DNA of 64,000 nucleotides from Actinoplanes oryzae (GTDB lineage Bacteria > Actinomycetota > Actinomycetes > Mycobacteriales > Micromonosporaceae): contig NZ_JAUQWH010000014.1 of NCBI RefSeq assembly GCF_030757795.1, forward strand, positions 1-64,000. The letters run 5' to 3'. Shown in pieces: positions 52,335-60,170 of the stretch (positions are counted from its first letter, which is position 1; each line of letters opens with the position of its first letter). The notes below the pieces were generated by a model that did no database searches, was not told the DNA's origin, and saw nothing but the letters and a program-made list of their open reading frames with translations. The position numbers were made by a program, and so were the translations under genes.

Positions 52335-53240
52335 ATGACATTTCATGTTGTTGTCGGAGCCGGCCCGACCGGCACCGCCACCGCGCTCCTGCTCGCCGAG
52401 TCCGGGGACGACGTCCGCGTGGTCACGCGACGAGGCACCGGGCCGGCGCACCCCCGGATCGAGCTGACCGCCGCGGACGTCACGTCCGGGCTCGCCGACC
52501 TGACCACGGGCGCCGCCATGTTGATCAACTGTGCGATGCCGCCGTACCACCGATGGCCGGAGGAGGCACCCGCGTTGTCGAACGCCCTGGTGACCGCGGC
52601 CGAGCAGACCGGCGCGGGGTATGTGAGCCTGGGTAACGCCTACGCCTACGGGCCGTCCGACGGTCCGCTGACCGCCGATCTGCCGCTGCGCCCCACCACC
52701 GTGAAGGGCCGCGTGCGGGCGCAGATGTACCGCGACGGCCTCGCCGCGCACGAGGCGGGCCGGTTGCGGTTCGCGGAGATCCGGGCGGCTGACTACCTCG
52801 GCGTGGGCGCGCTGTCCACGTTCACCTTGTTCATCGGTCCCCAGGTCCAGACCGGCCGGGAGGTGGTGATCCCGGCCGATCTGGACGTGGCACACAGCTG
52901 GACCTACACGGGTGACGTGGCCCGGACGCTCGTCGCGGTGGCACGATCCGAGCGGTCGTGGGGCCGGGCCTGGCACACGCCGCAGACCTCGGACCTGTCC
53001 GTCCGCGAGATCGCCACCCGGTTCGCCACGGTGTCCGGCAGCTCGCAGCCGGCCGCCCGCGAGATGACGCCCCTGGAGCTCCACGCGGCGATGGCGGACC
53101 CGGTGATGGTCGAGCTGGCGGAGATGCAGTACCTGTTCTATCGCGACAGCGTCCTGGACTGGTCATCGACGGCTGCCGAGTTCGATCTGAAGCCGAAGCC
53201 GCTCGACGACGTGCTGCGGGAGCTGGCCGCCGCGGCCTAG
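52335..53240 (+). CDS. NAD-dependent epimerase/dehydratase-like protein
   Basis: A 301-residue NAD(P)-binding extended-SDR relative: [20 protein letters not shown] (5-24) is the dinucleotide fold, [11 protein letters not shown] near 105 is typical of the family, and [15 protein letters not shown] near 190 is the conserved mid-part. Substrate unknown. It is likely induced by the divergent AraC protein, possibly in response to a toxic compound. Its TAG stop shares three bases with the TAG stop of the convergent infA paralogue (CTAG palindrome). Confidence 0.85.
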   Translation: MTFHVVVGAGPTGTATALLLAESGDDVRVVTRRGTGPAHPRIELTAADVTSGLADLTTGAAMLINCAMPPYHRWPEEAPALSNALVTAAEQTGAGYVSLGNAYAYGPSDGPLTADLPLRPTTVKGRVRAQMYRDGLAAHEAGRLRFAEIRAADYLGVGALSTFTLFIGPQVQTGREVVIPADLDVAHSWTYTGDVARTLVAVARSERSWGRAWHTPQTSDLSVREIATRFATVSGSSQPAAREMTPLELHAAMADPVMVELAEMQYLFYRDSVLDWSSTAAEFDLKPKPLDDVLRELAAAA

Positions 53241-53461
53241 TTGCGGTAGCGGAAGAGGATGCGGCCGCGGGTCAGGTCGTACTGGCTCAGCTCCACGAGC
53301 ACCCGGTCGGACAGCAGGATCTTGATGTAGTTCCTGCGGATCTTCCCGCTGACGTGCGCCAGGACGACGTGGCCGTTGGTCAGCTCGACGCGGAAGTGGG
53401 CGTCACGCAGGCACTCCACCACCGTGCCGTCGACCTTGATGCCGTCGGTCGCCGGGGCCAT
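53237..53461 (-). CDS. infA: translation initiation factor IF-1 paralogue
   Basis: A 74-residue S1/OB-fold protein: [20 protein letters not shown] (8-27), [20 protein letters not shown] (29-48), [16 protein letters not shown] (57-72). All core IF-1 residues are present, but the N-terminus and several positions differ from the housekeeping form I know from actinomycetes (which starts MPKKDGAIEIEG). The housekeeping infA normally lies in the ribosomal-protein operon, so this is probably a second copy. Its ATG overlaps the GNAT stop (TGATG), so both are co-translated. Confidence 0.88.
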   Translation of the reverse strand: MAPATDGIKVDGTVVECLRDAHFRVELTNGHVVLAHVSGKIRRNYIKILLSDRVLVELSQYDLTRGRILFRYRN

Positions 53462-54195
53462 CAGTGGAGCACCAGCTCGAGGTTGCTGCCGTGGCGGCGC
53501 GCTCCGGCCGCTTCGACCAGGGCGATCGCGGCGGCGTTGGCCTCGTGGACCTCCGCCGACACCGTCGCGACCCCGCGTTCCCGAGTCGTGCGCAGCACCT
53601 CTGCCAGCAGCGCCCGGGCGATGCCGCGGCGGCGGTGGCCGGCCCGGACGGCGAGGAGGCCGATCCGGGTCTGCCTCGGCAGCGGCACCAGCCGGGCGAA
53701 GCCCACGTACGCGCCGGACTCGGCGGCGACCACGTATCGGGCCGGGTCGAGCGGGCGGGACAGGACCGCTGCCGGCATCGTGTCCCAGCCGACGGACGAC
53801 TCGATCTCGGCGTGCAGTGCACGGTCGAGGCGGCGCAGCGGCCGCAGCTCGGCGGTCCCGGCGGGCAGCAGCGTCACGCCCGGTGGCGGCGGGACGGGGG
53901 CCGTGCCGGCTGCCATGACGTACTCCCACTCCCGGCGCCGGGTCGTCAGCCCGGCCTGCCGCCAGCGGGCGATCAGGCCGAGGTCGGCCTCGTCCACGAC
54001 CGTGTACAACGGCCGGGGCAGCGCGGCCAGCATGACCTCGGCGAGCCGCTCGAAGACCGGGTCGCGCCAGGCGTCGACGCTGAGGAAGAGGCGGCCGTCG
54101 GGACGGGGCGACGCCTCGCCCCGGCCGACCACGAGGTCGTCGTCGAGGGCATGCCACTGCCGCTCGCCGACTCGCACGATGACGAGTGTGTTCAT
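53461..54195 (-). CDS. GNAT acetyltransferase in an operon with an IF-1 paralogue
   Basis: A 244-residue protein. The C-terminal half is a GNAT domain with the acetyl-CoA loop [14 protein letters not shown] near 178, followed by [20 protein letters not shown]. The N-terminal half ([14 protein letters not shown] to about 110) resembles a degenerate GNAT lobe. The substrate may be an antibiotic, a small amine or a ribosomal protein. The ATG at 54195 has GAAAGG upstream. The leader frame at 54302-54243 precedes it and the IF-1 paralogue follows in overlap. Confidence 0.82.
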   Translation of the reverse strand: MNTLVIVRVGERQWHALDDDLVVGRGEASPRPDGRLFLSVDAWRDPVFERLAEVMLAALPRPLYTVVDEADLGLIARWRQAGLTTRRREWEYVMAAGTAPVPPPPGVTLLPAGTAELRPLRRLDRALHAEIESSVGWDTMPAAVLSRPLDPARYVVAAESGAYVGFARLVPLPRQTRIGLLAVRAGHRRRGIARALLAEVLRTTRERGVATVSAEVHEANAAAIALVEAAGARRHGSNLELVLH

Positions 54196-54242
54196 CGGTG
54201 TCACCTTTCGAGAGATCCCCAAGGGACGCTCCCGGGCGGCAC

Positions 54243-54302
54243 CTAGCGCAGACGCCCGACCGTGGCGGGGGTGGGGAGCACCCACGTCGCTACATCGTTC
54301 AC
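54243..54302 (-). CDS. 19-residue leader peptide before the GNAT/IF-1-paralogue operon
   Basis: [19 protein letters not shown] starts at GTG 54302 behind GAGGAGGTGAG (5 bases spacing) and ends 47 bases before the GNAT ATG. The block CCCGAGGAGGTGAG is identical to that in front of the Rox-like leader, and both peptides share Trp-Val-Leu six or seven residues in. The C-terminus RLR matches the R-x-R motif at which macrolide-bound ribosomes stall in some erm leaders. Complementary segments downstream (CCCGGGA and TCCC near 54222-54236) could form the switching hairpin. Confidence 0.6.
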   Translation of the reverse strand: MNDVATWVLPTPATVGRLR

Positions 54303-54369
54303 GGTGCTCACCTCCTCGGGCCGGGCCTCGGTCGGCGATCACCGTACCGGCACCGCCGGACACCGGTCC

Positions 54370-54460
54370 ACCGATTTACCGGCGCCGAGGGCGACGGGGC
54401 GGCCGAGCATGACGGGAAGGGCCGAGGGCGACGGGGGCGGCCGAGCAGGCGGGACCGGCC
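54370..54460. repeat. two-copy GGCCGAGGGCGACGGGGGCG repeat
   Basis: CGAGGGCGACGGGGCGGCCG plus AGCATGACGGGAAGGGC is repeated once with small changes (CGAGGGCGACGGGGGCGGCC) between the leader and the GT2 gene. It is short and degenerate. Nothing else is seen in this gap. Confidence 0.5.
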
Positions 54461-54477
54461 GTCGGAGGGGCGGCGGC

Positions 54478-55299
54478 TCAGGGGTCCATCGGGCGGACGC
54501 GGACCGTGCCGGCGCGCGCGCTGGCGGGGTGCAGGCGGTGCAGGAGGAGGAGCGGGTGGAAGGCCATGAGCATCAGGCGGGAGCTGAGCCAGGCGCGCTG
54601 GACGGCCCAGGGGGCGGTGAGCTGGTCATGCGTACGGATGCCGTGCTCGGTGGTGAGCAGGTAGTCGCGGAAGTCGCGGCGCCGGACCTGGATGCGGCGG
54701 CCCGAGGTCCCGGCCGCCAGTTCGGGGGCGTAGACGATGCGCCGGCCGGCGGCGTAGAGGTGGATGCCGAGGTCGAGGTCCTCGTGCAGCGCCGGGTCGT
54801 GGCAGACGGCGTTCCGCACGGTCCGCCAGGCTCCGGCGCGTACGGCCATGTTGGCGCCGTAGAGCCAGTCGAGCCCGTCCGGGGTGCGGGCGCAGATCCA
54901 GCGGAGCAGGCGGTCGCCCGCGCCGACCAGCCGGGGCAGGCGCATGTCGTAGTAGCTGACCGGTCCGGTGGCGGCGCCGATCGCGGGGTCGGCGAAGACG
55001 GTGTGCAGGCCTTCGACCCAGCGCGGGCCGACCCGGGTGTCGGCGTCGATGCGTCCCAGCACGTCGCCGGTCGCCGCGTCGAAGCCGGCCGTGCGGGCGT
55101 GCTGCACGCCCTGCCGCGGCTCGCGCACCAGCCGCACCTGGTCCCCGTAGGGCGCGAGCGCGGCCACCGTCGCGTCGGTCGAGTTGTTGTCCACCACCAC
55201 GAGCTCGTCGGGTGCGACGGTCTGCCGGAGCAGCGCGTCCAGGCAGGGGCCGATCATCCCGGCCTCGTTGAACACCGGGATCACGACCGAGACCCGCAT
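54478..55299 (-). CDS. family 2 glycosyltransferase
   Basis: A 273-residue GT-A enzyme: VSVVIPVFNEAGMIGPCLDA (4-23), VVVDNNSTDAT near 39-49, GRIDADTRV with the DxD near 85, a YGANMAVRAGAW acceptor block near 150 and a HEDLDLGIH Glu-Asp near 170. A hydrophobic C-terminus suggests membrane association. It transfers a sugar from a nucleotide donor to a glycolipid or wall polymer. The ATG at 55299 follows GGGGAG; a GTG four codons before is also open. Confidence 0.9.
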   Translation of the reverse strand: MRVSVVIPVFNEAGMIGPCLDALLRQTVAPDELVVVDNNSTDATVAALAPYGDQVRLVREPRQGVQHARTAGFDAATGDVLGRIDADTRVGPRWVEGLHTVFADPAIGAATGPVSYYDMRLPRLVGAGDRLLRWICARTPDGLDWLYGANMAVRAGAWRTVRNAVCHDPALHEDLDLGIHLYAAGRRIVYAPELAAGTSGRRIQVRRRDFRDYLLTTEHGIRTHDQLTAPWAVQRAWLSSRLMLMAFHPLLLLHRLHPASARAGTVRVRPMDP

Positions 55300-55435
55300 C
55301 CGACTCCCCACGGACGTCCACAGTATGCAGGCCCGGCCACCCCAAAGACCGTGGCGACCCGTTTACGCCCTCCGAGGCCGGGCACCCGCCAGGTACACGG
55401 CCGAGGTTGTGGCCGCGACCGAGGCGGAGGCCGTC

Positions 55436-56110
55436 ATGAGCACTTCCCCAGACCGCGGGAGCCCCGCACCCACCGGAGCACGGGCGGCGGGCTCGGAGGA
55501 CACCGGGGCGCGGGCGGCCGACCTGCCTGGTCAGCGGCACGGCGCGACCGTCGATCCCACCGACCGGCGGGCCGTGCTGGCGCGGGAGAAGGAGCGTTAC
55601 GGCGGCATCAAGTGGGGGTCGGCGTTCTTCGGCTGGCTGACCGCCACCGGCACCGCCGTGCTGCTCACCGCCCTGCTCGTGGCCGCCGGCGTCACCGTGG
55701 GCATCGCCACCGGCACCGATGCGGACGAGGCGCGGGACGAGGCCGCGACCATCGGGCTCGCCGGCGGGCTCACGCTGCTGGCGGTCCTGTTGGTCGCGTA
55801 CTTCTGCGGGGGTTACGTCGCCGGGCGCATGGCCCGCTTCAGCGGCGTCAAGCAGGGCGTCGCCGTCTGGATCTGGGCCGTGGTCATCGCCGTCGCCGTG
55901 GCGGGCGCGGGCGCCGCGCTCGGTGACAAGTACGACCTGCTCGACCGGATCGGCGGCTTCCCGCGCCTGCCGATCGGCGGCGACGTCACCACCGGCAGCA
56001 TCGTCGCGATCGTCATCGCCGTGGTCGCCGCCCTGGTCGGGGCCGTCCTGGGCGGGGTCGCGGGGATGCGCTACCACCGCCGGGTCGACGAGGCCGGGCT
56101 CGGCCGCTGA
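55436..56110 (+). CDS. actinobacterial multi-pass membrane protein of unknown function
   Basis: A 224-residue protein: a disordered N-terminus (1-45), then REKERYGGIKWGSAFFGWLT before the first of four hydrophobic segments (about 68-90, 105-128, 140-160, 185-208). YGGxKxGxAFFGWL is a pattern I associate with a common actinobacterial family whose function is unknown. It probably pairs with the PRC-barrel gene 14 bases downstream as an envelope-stress-type module. Confidence 0.75.
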   Translation: MSTSPDRGSPAPTGARAAGSEDTGARAADLPGQRHGATVDPTDRRAVLAREKERYGGIKWGSAFFGWLTATGTAVLLTALLVAAGVTVGIATGTDADEARDEAATIGLAGGLTLLAVLLVAYFCGGYVAGRMARFSGVKQGVAVWIWAVVIAVAVAGAGAALGDKYDLLDRIGGFPRLPIGGDVTTGSIVAIVIAVVAALVGAVLGGVAGMRYHRRVDEAGLGR

Positions 56111-56124
56111 GAGGGAGGACTTCG

Positions 56125-56844
56125 ATGATCACCCGGGACGCCGTCCGCGGCCTGTACGGCGCCGACGTCTACAGCACCGACGGCGACAAGATCGGCTCGG
56201 CCGGGCAGGTGTACCTCGACAACGACACCGGACTGCCCGCCTGGCTGGCCGTCCGCACCGGCCTGTTCGGCAAGAAGGAGTCCTTCGTGCCGCTGCAGGA
56301 CGCCACCCTCACCGACGGGCGGCTGGAAGTGCCCTTCGCCAAGAGCCGGGTCAAGCACGCACCGCGCATCGACCAGGACGGCGAGCTGAGCCCCGCCGAC
56401 GAGGACGAGCTCTACCGCTACTACGGCACGGCGCACGACGCGGAGGCGCCGCCGGAGGGCGACGAGCGGGGTTCCGATGACGCGATGACCCGGTCCGAGG
56501 AACGGCTTGTCCCCCATACGCGCACCGAAGTGACCGGCAAGGCCCGGCTCCGCAAGTACGTGGTCACCGAGCAGCGGCAGGTCGACGTCCCCGTCACGCG
56601 CGAAGAGGTCCGCCTGGAGCAGGAGCCCGCCGACAGTCGCGGGCCGGTGGACGCCGTACCGGGCGGGCGGGGTGCGGACGACGAGGACCCGGGGATGACC
56701 TTGTGGGCCGAGGAACCCGTCGTCACCACGCGCAAGGTGCCCGTGGAGCGGGTGCGGCTGCGCAAGGACACGGTCACCGATCACGAGACCGTCAGCGGCG
56801 AGGTCCGCAAGGAGCGGATCGAGCTGGAGGAAGAGGGCCGCTGA
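56125..56844 (+). CDS. PRC-barrel and DUF2382 (YsnF-like) stress protein
   Basis: A 239-residue soluble protein with two parts: an N-terminal PRC-barrel (about 8-75: GADVYSTDGDKIGSAGQVYL, WLAVRTGLFGKKESFVPL) and a C-terminal DUF2382 region with two repeats of LRKYVVTEQRQVDVPVTREE type (about 150-170 and 205-235). This pair of domains is typical of general-stress proteins in actinomycetes. It likely acts in the cytosol or at the membrane with the upstream protein, being 14 bases away. Start ATG 56125 has GGGAGG upstream. Confidence 0.88.
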   Translation: MITRDAVRGLYGADVYSTDGDKIGSAGQVYLDNDTGLPAWLAVRTGLFGKKESFVPLQDATLTDGRLEVPFAKSRVKHAPRIDQDGELSPADEDELYRYYGTAHDAEAPPEGDERGSDDAMTRSEERLVPHTRTEVTGKARLRKYVVTEQRQVDVPVTREEVRLEQEPADSRGPVDAVPGGRGADDEDPGMTLWAEEPVVTTRKVPVERVRLRKDTVTDHETVSGEVRKERIELEEEGR

Positions 56845-56928
56845 CCACGGCGCGGCCCGCACCACTGTTCACCGGCATGTCATCGCCGACGGGAGGCGCC
56901 GTCCGCTCGCGCACGGCAGGCTGGGCCC

Positions 56929-57123
56929 GTGAACACCTACGGCCTGCTGTTCGGCGGCCTGGCCCTGGCCTGGGGTGCCGTGGTCGCCTTTCTCGATCAG
57001 CCCGCCGGCCCGTCGAGCGCCGAGCGGTCCGGCGCCGAGGGCCGCCGGGTCTGCACCGTTCTGCTGATCGTGTGCGCCGTGGTGACCAGCGTCGGCATCA
57101 TCACCGCCGCCACCTCGGACTGA
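56929..57123 (+). CDS. small two-helix membrane protein
   Basis: A 64-residue protein with two hydrophobic stretches (3-21 and 43-61) and a short charged loop. GTG start. I do not recognise it. It converges on the M36 protease gene and shares the terminator at 57141-57173. Confidence 0.55.
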   Translation: MNTYGLLFGGLALAWGAVVAFLDQPAGPSSAERSGAEGRRVCTVLLIVCAVVTSVGIITAATSD

Positions 57124-57140
57124 GCGCCTCCCCACGGGGA

Positions 57141-57173
57141 CCGGCGGCCGCGGCACGAGGCCACGGCCGCCGG
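57141..57173. terminator. bidirectional terminator between small membrane gene and M36 protease
   Basis: CCGGCGGCCG and CGGCCGCCGG form a perfect 10-bp stem with a 13-base centre, located between two convergent stop codons (57123 and 57186). Confidence 0.7.
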
Positions 57174-57185
57174 GGCGGTGCGCTG

Positions 57186-60044
57186 TCAGTTGGTGAAGAC
57201 CTGGAACTCCGAGGCGACCGTGTTGGCCGCGGCGGGGGCTCCGGTGGCGCAGTCGGACAGGCTGCGGGGGTCGTTCTCCTGCTCACCGGCGTACGCCGGG
57301 TTGCCGGTGCACTGGTTGGTGAGGACCCGCAGCTTGACGTGGGTGGCGTTCGCCGGGCGGACGGCGAACGACTTCATGATCAGGTTGGGGACCTTGGGCC
57401 GGAACGTGCTCGTCTCGAACGCGTTCGCCGGGCTGGTGTACGCCACCCGGTAACCCGCGTCCGACGCGCAGTCCGCGCCCGCCGCCGCGTTGCACGTCAG
57501 GATCTCGAACTGGCGCATGGTGCTGTACATCGACGCGGTGGTCGCCCCGGCGCCCGGGAACGAGCTGAGCTGGACGCGCGAGACCAGCTTGGCGGCCGTA
57601 CCGGGCAGGTCGACCGTGACCTGACGCCCGGCCGCGCCGCCGGTGGCCGTCCAGACGGTGCCCTCGGCGTCGTCGACGAGCCGGCCCAGGTTGGTGCCGT
57701 CGCCGGTGATCGTGGCTCCGGCGGACGTCGAGGCCAGGTTGGTGGCCATGACCGCGCCGATCTGGGTGGTGACGCCCGGGTGGATCGTCTGGGTGATGCG
57801 CTTGTGGCCCAGGCCCGCGCCGATGGCCAGGAACTTGTACGTGCCCGGCGCCAGCGTGAACGTGTCCGGCAGCTCGGTCGCCGGGTCGGTGTCGGCGACC
57901 GGGGTGGCTCCGAAGTCGTAGTCGCCGATGTAGAGGCGCACCGGCTTGCCCGCCGCGTCGCCGAGCGCCTTGAACGTGACCTCGGAGTTCTCCACGTACG
58001 GGGAGGCGAAGCTCGCCACCGGGTCGAGGTCGGCCGGCCCGCTGGAGGCGCCGGCGCCCATGCCCCGGGCGGCGAACGCGTTCCACAGCAGGTCCTGGTT
58101 CGCCCCGTCGAAGCGCAGCGCGTCCGCGGTCAGCATGTTGTCGCGCATGTCGAGCATGCTGATCTGGCCGGTGGCCGCGAGCAGGAACGAGTCGAACACC
58201 AGCTGGGCCCAGCGCCGGTTGCCGGGGCACTGCGTCGCCGGCGTCGTACCGGCAGCGCAGCTCTCCTGGAGGGCCCGCGTGCCGGCGCCGTAGCGGGCGA
58301 GGAAGGCCCGGCGGACGTCGAAGTTGGTGGCGCTCCAGATCTCGCCGTCGGCGTGGACCGCCGCGCCCCGGTCGTAGCCGAAGTCGGTGTAGTTGAGCGG
58401 GCTGTTGCTCATGTCGTAGTTGCGGATGCCCGTGGCGTTGTCGCCGGTCACGTACGCGCCGGTGACCGAGGCGGTGTTGCCCTTGGGGGTGTAGCCGCTC
58501 TCGTAGAGGTACTCCATGGCCATCAGGTCGGACCAGCTCTCGCCCATCGAGCCGCCCTGCTGGGAGCTGATGCCGCTGTCCGGGCCGGCGATCATGCGGT
58601 TGCTGATCGCGTGGGTGTACTCGTGGCCGATGACGGTCATGTCGTAGTCGCCGTCGACGCAGGGCGGGTAGCCGCTGCCGGCGAAGGGCTGCCACATGTA
58701 CATGTTCGTCGTCGGCTGCATGCCGTCCGGCGGCGTGCTCTGGTTGGCGTTGTTGCGCGTGGTCGCCGTGGCCGCGCCCTGCTGCGCGTTGCCGCGCTCC
58801 GGGTCACCGCCCTTGCCGTACGGCAGCGTGTTGACCTTCTGCAGGTTCCACGTGGCCTCGGTGAAGCCCAGCCCGTACGACCAGTCGTGCATCCGGTTGT
58901 GCATGGCGAACAGGTTCGCCGTGGCCGCGTCGACGTCGGCCTGCTGCGGCGAGCTCAGCGTCGCCGGGTCGCACTTGCTGGTGGCCCACTGGTTGGTGAA
59001 CGAGTACGTGTAGTACCGGTCGGGCTTGGTGGCGGCCGGCGTCGCGGGCGACCCGTCGCCCCACAGCCGCACCGACTCGGCGGAGTTGCCCGTCGTGGTG
59101 AAGGTCGGCTGTCCCGTGGTGGCGTCGACGTCCCACGCGTTGCCGGTCGCCGGGTCGAGCACCTTGCGCGAGCAGTTCGCCGACGTCACGCACCAGGTCT
59201 GGCGGGTGTCGGTGCCGGCGGCGTTCGGGGTGGCCGGGAAGACCTGCCAGTGCGGGTCGTCCTCGGCGAAGTTGACCAGGTTCTCCCGCAGCAGCACCTT
59301 GCCGTCGATCGCGTCGACGTACGTGGTGTAGCTCAGCGGGTGATCGCTGTCATCGGAGATCATGACGACCTGGTACGCCGCCCGGGGCGCGGCGCCCGGC
59401 ATCGGCACGGCCACCAGCTTCACCCGCTGGTCGGCCAGGTCCGCCTTCGCGATGCCCGCGTCGGCGAGCGCCCCGTCGAGGGCTTCCGAGGTGCTCAGCG
59501 TCGCCGCGGCGGGCGCCTCGGTGCGCGGGCTGAGTGACGATGTCACCCGGAGCACCTCGCCGCCCTTGACCGCGACGGCGACCAGGCCGTCGTGCGCGGC
59601 CGGCAGGTCTCCGAACTTCTGGCGCAGCAGCACGACCGCGCCGTCGCCGATCGGGGTGGTGGTGACCGTCTCGAGCTGGTCGACCGCGGTCGAGGTGAGC
59701 GCGAACAGGGCGGTGTTGCCCTTGAGATAGGCGCGCGCGACCGCGGCGGCGTCGCCCTTGAGCCCCTGGGCGAGCGCGCCCTTGACGGGGGTCACGGAGG
59801 CGGGCGTGCCGAGGTTGTTCCAGCGGGTGACCTGGCTGGTCCCGGAAAGCCGGGCGCGCTGCGCGGCGCTGGGAGCTGCAGCGCCGCGGTTGTCGACGAA
59901 GTCGTATTCGTGGCCCTCGTGATCGCCCACGAGAGGGGAGGGCGAGGGGGAGGGCGGTGCGGCGCTCGCGCCCAGCGGCGCGGTGGCGATCATCGTGGTG
60001 GCGGCGAGGATTCCGGCGACGGCGACCCGTCTGCGTATCGGCAC
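57186..60044 (-). CDS. secreted fungalysin-like metalloprotease (M36) with C-terminal accessory domain
   Basis: A 952-residue preproenzyme. Signal peptide about 1-28, FTP-type propeptide to about 220, catalytic M36 domain with HEYTH (IGHEYTHAISNRMI) near 477 and GESWSDLMAMEYLYESG near 505 supplying the third ligand. The last 300 residues include a small-domain tail and a discoidin-like region (GRLVDDAEGTVWTATGG, DLPGTAAKLVSRVQLSSF), which probably binds polymer or substrate. GTG at 60044 is chosen because of AGGAGGTTTGC upstream. The bacterial forms have peptidase and elastinolytic activity outside the cell. Confidence 0.93.
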   Translation of the reverse strand: MPIRRRVAVAGILAATTMIATAPLGASAAPPSPSPSPLVGDHEGHEYDFVDNRGAAAPSAAQRARLSGTSQVTRWNNLGTPASVTPVKGALAQGLKGDAAAVARAYLKGNTALFALTSTAVDQLETVTTTPIGDGAVVLLRQKFGDLPAAHDGLVAVAVKGGEVLRVTSSLSPRTEAPAAATLSTSEALDGALADAGIAKADLADQRVKLVAVPMPGAAPRAAYQVVMISDDSDHPLSYTTYVDAIDGKVLLRENLVNFAEDDPHWQVFPATPNAAGTDTRQTWCVTSANCSRKVLDPATGNAWDVDATTGQPTFTTTGNSAESVRLWGDGSPATPAATKPDRYYTYSFTNQWATSKCDPATLSSPQQADVDAATANLFAMHNRMHDWSYGLGFTEATWNLQKVNTLPYGKGGDPERGNAQQGAATATTRNNANQSTPPDGMQPTTNMYMWQPFAGSGYPPCVDGDYDMTVIGHEYTHAISNRMIAGPDSGISSQQGGSMGESWSDLMAMEYLYESGYTPKGNTASVTGAYVTGDNATGIRNYDMSNSPLNYTDFGYDRGAAVHADGEIWSATNFDVRRAFLARYGAGTRALQESCAAGTTPATQCPGNRRWAQLVFDSFLLAATGQISMLDMRDNMLTADALRFDGANQDLLWNAFAARGMGAGASSGPADLDPVASFASPYVENSEVTFKALGDAAGKPVRLYIGDYDFGATPVADTDPATELPDTFTLAPGTYKFLAIGAGLGHKRITQTIHPGVTTQIGAVMATNLASTSAGATITGDGTNLGRLVDDAEGTVWTATGGAAGRQVTVDLPGTAAKLVSRVQLSSFPGAGATTASMYSTMRQFEILTCNAAAGADCASDAGYRVAYTSPANAFETSTFRPKVPNLIMKSFAVRPANATHVKLRVLTNQCTGNPAYAGEQENDPRSLSDCATGAPAAANTVASEFQVFTN

Positions 60045-60170
60045 GCAAACCTCCTGAACGGCGGCTGGAGGATCTCCCCAGACGCGCAGAGAGTACGTGA
60101 CCATCGACCGTCGTAGATTAAGAACAGATTGCGATATCGACGGAAGGCTTCGTCCGGGTTACTTTGAGCT

